Origin: Fragum whitleyi
Lineage: Eukaryota; Mollusca; Bivalvia; Cardiida; Cardiidae
Length of the DNA: 64,000 bases
Direction of reading: 5' to 3'
NCBI GenBank assembly: GCA_948146395.1
Contig: OX411545.1
Coordinates: 24,817,526-24,881,525, forward strand
In this document: piece by piece, positions 61,718 through 64,000 of the stretch
How positions within the stretch are numbered: position 1 is the stretch's first letter
Layout of the letters: each line of letters starts with the position of its first letter
Translations under genes and position numbers: made by a program
Notes under the pieces: generated by a model
Told to the model about the DNA's origin: nothing
Seen by the model: only the letters and a program-made list of their open reading frames with translations
Databases searched by the model: none

Positions 61718-61870
61718 TAAGGTAGTGGGCCCGTAATATTTCCGCAAAGTTTCTAAAGTAATGAACTTTAACCGTGTTAACCGAGGTATCCTAGTGATTT
61801 TCATTCGGAAACCTCGGTCAACAAAGTGAGTGCCGAAATGCTGCGGAACTATTACGGTTCCACTACCTTA
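61718..61870. repeat. Foldback MITE family C, best copy
   Basis: 'taaggtagtgggcccgtaat' and 'attacggttccactacctta' are near-perfect inverted ends, and the inner 'ttaaccgaggtatcctagtg' pairs with 'ggaaacctcggtcaac'. It lies about 190 bp upstream of the caspase start codon, so it could be in its promoter. Confidence 0.75.
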
Positions 61871-62334
61871 ATCTACCAATGTTGACAACAATGATAATCA
61901 TGAAGTGTGCATGTACTTTACAATTCTAATATTGAGAATAAGGCGGTCTCCAAATACACATGTATTCAGATTTCACATAGATATAGTCATTGTGAGTTAC
62001 GAAAATAGATCAATCCTTCTCCCATTACAATGTAATACATATAGCAGTAGAAATAGCAGGAACGTCAATATACCAGATCTGAATATCATCCGCTTCACAA
62101 TTTTCACCCCATTGACCGTCACAATGGACATTCTTGATGGTGGTTAAATTGTCAGCCCTAATCAAACTGCGCTGATTTTGCTGATTTTCAAGAATGACCA
62201 TTCTACCTTCCTGTATAAGGTTTTTTTTAAATGGAACTGCGGTTGTCCTCTTCTGAATTCAATCTCTTTTCTTAAATATTCATTTTCCCAAGTCCACGTA
62301 TGCCCCCCTTTTTCCTTTTAGATCATTTAGAGTT

Positions 62335-62435
62335 TGTTATGGTTTTGTGGTTGTTTATGGGTAGTTGGTACAGTAGTAAGTGCATTCAACCTTAAAGTTC
62401 GATATCGCGGGTTCGAGTCCCGGAAAGAATTAACT
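62335..62435 (+). mobile_element. tRNA-like SINE head
   Basis: Box A-like 'gggtagttggtacagtagta' and a good box B 'gggttcgagtccc', but no closing acceptor stem, so a SINE fragment and not a tRNA gene. Confidence 0.5.
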
Positions 62436-62495
62436 TACAAACGTTTTTTGTCTTTTAGAAAAGACATGCTCAAAATCGTTTTTGACTTTTGCGTC

Positions 62496-62740
62496 CTAGC
62501 GGCCGTCGGAGCGCAGTTATAGCGTGTCATTCTATCAATGACTGTGTCCCGGGTTCGATCTCCGGCAGCGGAAAACGTCCTGTCCGATATTTTCGTCAAT
62601 CAATTGGTAAAATTACAAAAACCTATGAAAATGCCGTTGTTCTTGTACTGGTAGGAGAAATGCAGGAAGTCATAGTTATATGCTCCAATCACTACATTTC
62701 AAAATGAAAACTCTTAAAATGGACGTTAAACCCCTATTTT
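62496..62740 (+). mobile_element. tRNA-derived SINE of the 2186 family
   Basis: Head 62496-62572 with 'gagcgcagttatagcgtg' (box A) and 'gggttcgatctcc' (box B), followed by the body motif 'cttgtactggtaggagaaat' shared with 2186-2436. Confidence 0.65.
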
Positions 62741-63054
62741 AACTACTAAAGCAAATAAATGTCTTATATGACATACAAGCTTAAATGAACGAATTATTAC
62801 GTTATGACCAATACCCACGAAGCTAATGCCTAGGAGTCCATAATAACGTATCGCGGAGTTACATACATAATGAGAAACTATAAATGACAAGGGCGTAGTT
62901 TTCTGATATTAAAAGATCGCTCTAGAAGTGCGTGAGAGAGGAAACTTAGTTTCTTTAGCGGATAACGTAATCATGCTCTCGGAACTGGTTGAGAATCTCC
63001 GTCGGTTCATTAGCGTTGACTACTGTATCGCAGTCATCCCTTTAACAAATGTAT

Positions 63055-63318
63055 ATGTGACCCGTCACGCGAAAAAGGGACCATCTCGGAACTATGTAAA
63101 TCAAAATTATGAAAAAAGGGATTTGTTCCAGTAGAGGTCAATCAGTAATCGCATGCCGAAAATTCGTAAACAGGAGCTTAGAATAAAAATTTTAGATTCA
63201 GAAAATCAGCAAAGTGGGTAAATTGTCGACCCTAGTCAGGATGCGCAACACGCGCAGGCTGACTACGTTGACACTTTACGCAATATCCAGATGGTCCCTC
63301 TTCGCAGGACGAGTCACA
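63055..63318. mobile_element. TIR MITE family D, copy 3
   Basis: Ends 'tgtgacccgtcacgcgaaaa' and 'cttcgcaggacgagtcacaa' are inverted repeats, with the internal 'gatgcgcaacacgcgcaggc' hairpin. Confidence 0.7.
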
Positions 63319-64000
63319 AATGTAAAATATAATATGTCTTGTCTTAGTATCTTGTTCTAATTAACATTTACAAGTCTAACCACTATACGTGTATAATAAT
63401 TTCTTAATCTCTCTAGCTCTTGCTACCACCACCACCCCTTTTTTTCGTTTTCATACAGCTCACTACGCCAAAGACATGAATGATAATATTTTACGATGAA
63501 ATTAGTTGTAATAAGATTTAATTGCAGGTATGTTGAAGGAACTCATAATTTCATTAGTCGGAAACCAAGGTTTTCTCCTAAGGATTGCTACCTTGACATG
63601 CACTTTCAAAGATAAAAAAAAGATTATCCGTGTGATAACTTAAAGCTGTTGTCACGAGGTTTTGCAATTACACCTACGATAGCTAACAATTTTGACGGAT
63701 AAAATAAATATTTAGTAGGAGGTTAATAATCTGTAATTGCCTGAAATACCTGTAAATTAACAAAATACTGAATCAATATATTGATCGTTTCTTGACAGTA
63801 CACACACGCCTTTGCCAATTATAGGCCTACTTTACCGTAAATCTTTCTCGAGGGACCACTTCCACTAAGCGACCAAATATATGTACATGTAGCAACCACC
63901 ATAATAAGTACCTTAACAGTAAGCAAAATCTTTGAATCTTTGGACATAATAATGACACGATTTTTTTTTTAATATTGAATACTGTGTTGGTGAAACTATT
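63319..64000. other. Non-coding end of window
   Basis: No gene or recognised repeat is seen in this AT-rich stretch. Confidence 0.35.

Overview
The window is intron-rich, AT-rich animal DNA packed with short non-autonomous transposons. I read it as a bivalve mollusc. That rests on the style of the encoded proteins and on long repeats that open with an 'agctcacctgagc' type motif followed by 'ctattgtgatc' and runs of 'gtccgtccg', which I associate with bivalve assemblies from general knowledge. No species can be named from the sequence alone.

Three protein-coding loci are well supported. (1) A class III alcohol dehydrogenase (ADH5; S-(hydroxymethyl)glutathione dehydrogenase / S-nitrosoglutathione reductase) lies on the + strand in 11 constitutive coding exons from 9385 to 47394. 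The assembled coding sequence is 1137 nt (378 residues) with consistent splice phases throughout. (2) A single-exon ORF of 321 codons with no recognised family lies on the - strand at 50426-51391. (3) A two-exon caspase of 626 residues lies on the - strand at 57117-61524; one exon carries the prodomain and p20 up to the active-site Cys, the other an unusually long linker and p10. A possible terminal exon of a further + strand gene sits at 5319-5523. A 5'-truncated but intact non-LTR reverse transcriptase ORF lies at 7062-8987 (-), about 400 bp upstream of the ADH start and pointing away from it.

The most interesting feature is inside the ADH gene. Exon 3, which carries two catalytic zinc ligands and the glutathione-adduct recognition residues, is present twice (3a 15467-15608; 3b 18415-18562). 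Both copies are open, have good splice sites and share the same start and end phases, but they differ strongly in the substrate loop. Only one can be used per transcript without a frameshift, so this looks like a mutually exclusive exon pair that would swap the substrate pocket. Exon 9 exists three times: the canonical 9a; a broken copy split by a SINE (9b); and a divergent copy of exactly the same length with good splice sites and one in-frame TGA (9c). A decayed partial copy of exon 7 lies just upstream of the real one. The gene therefore shows repeated birth and loss of internal exon cassettes, mainly in segments that line the substrate channel.

The rest is repeats: two TTAA-flanked piggyBac-type MITE families (one with five copies all 221 bp long), a hAT-type MITE with an 8-bp target duplication nested in another MITE, a mariner-type TIR element, tRNA-derived SINEs, several foldback families, and composite elements that carry internal tandem arrays with periods of about 160 to 301 bp. 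Most of these sit in the ADH introns, which explains its 38-kb span.
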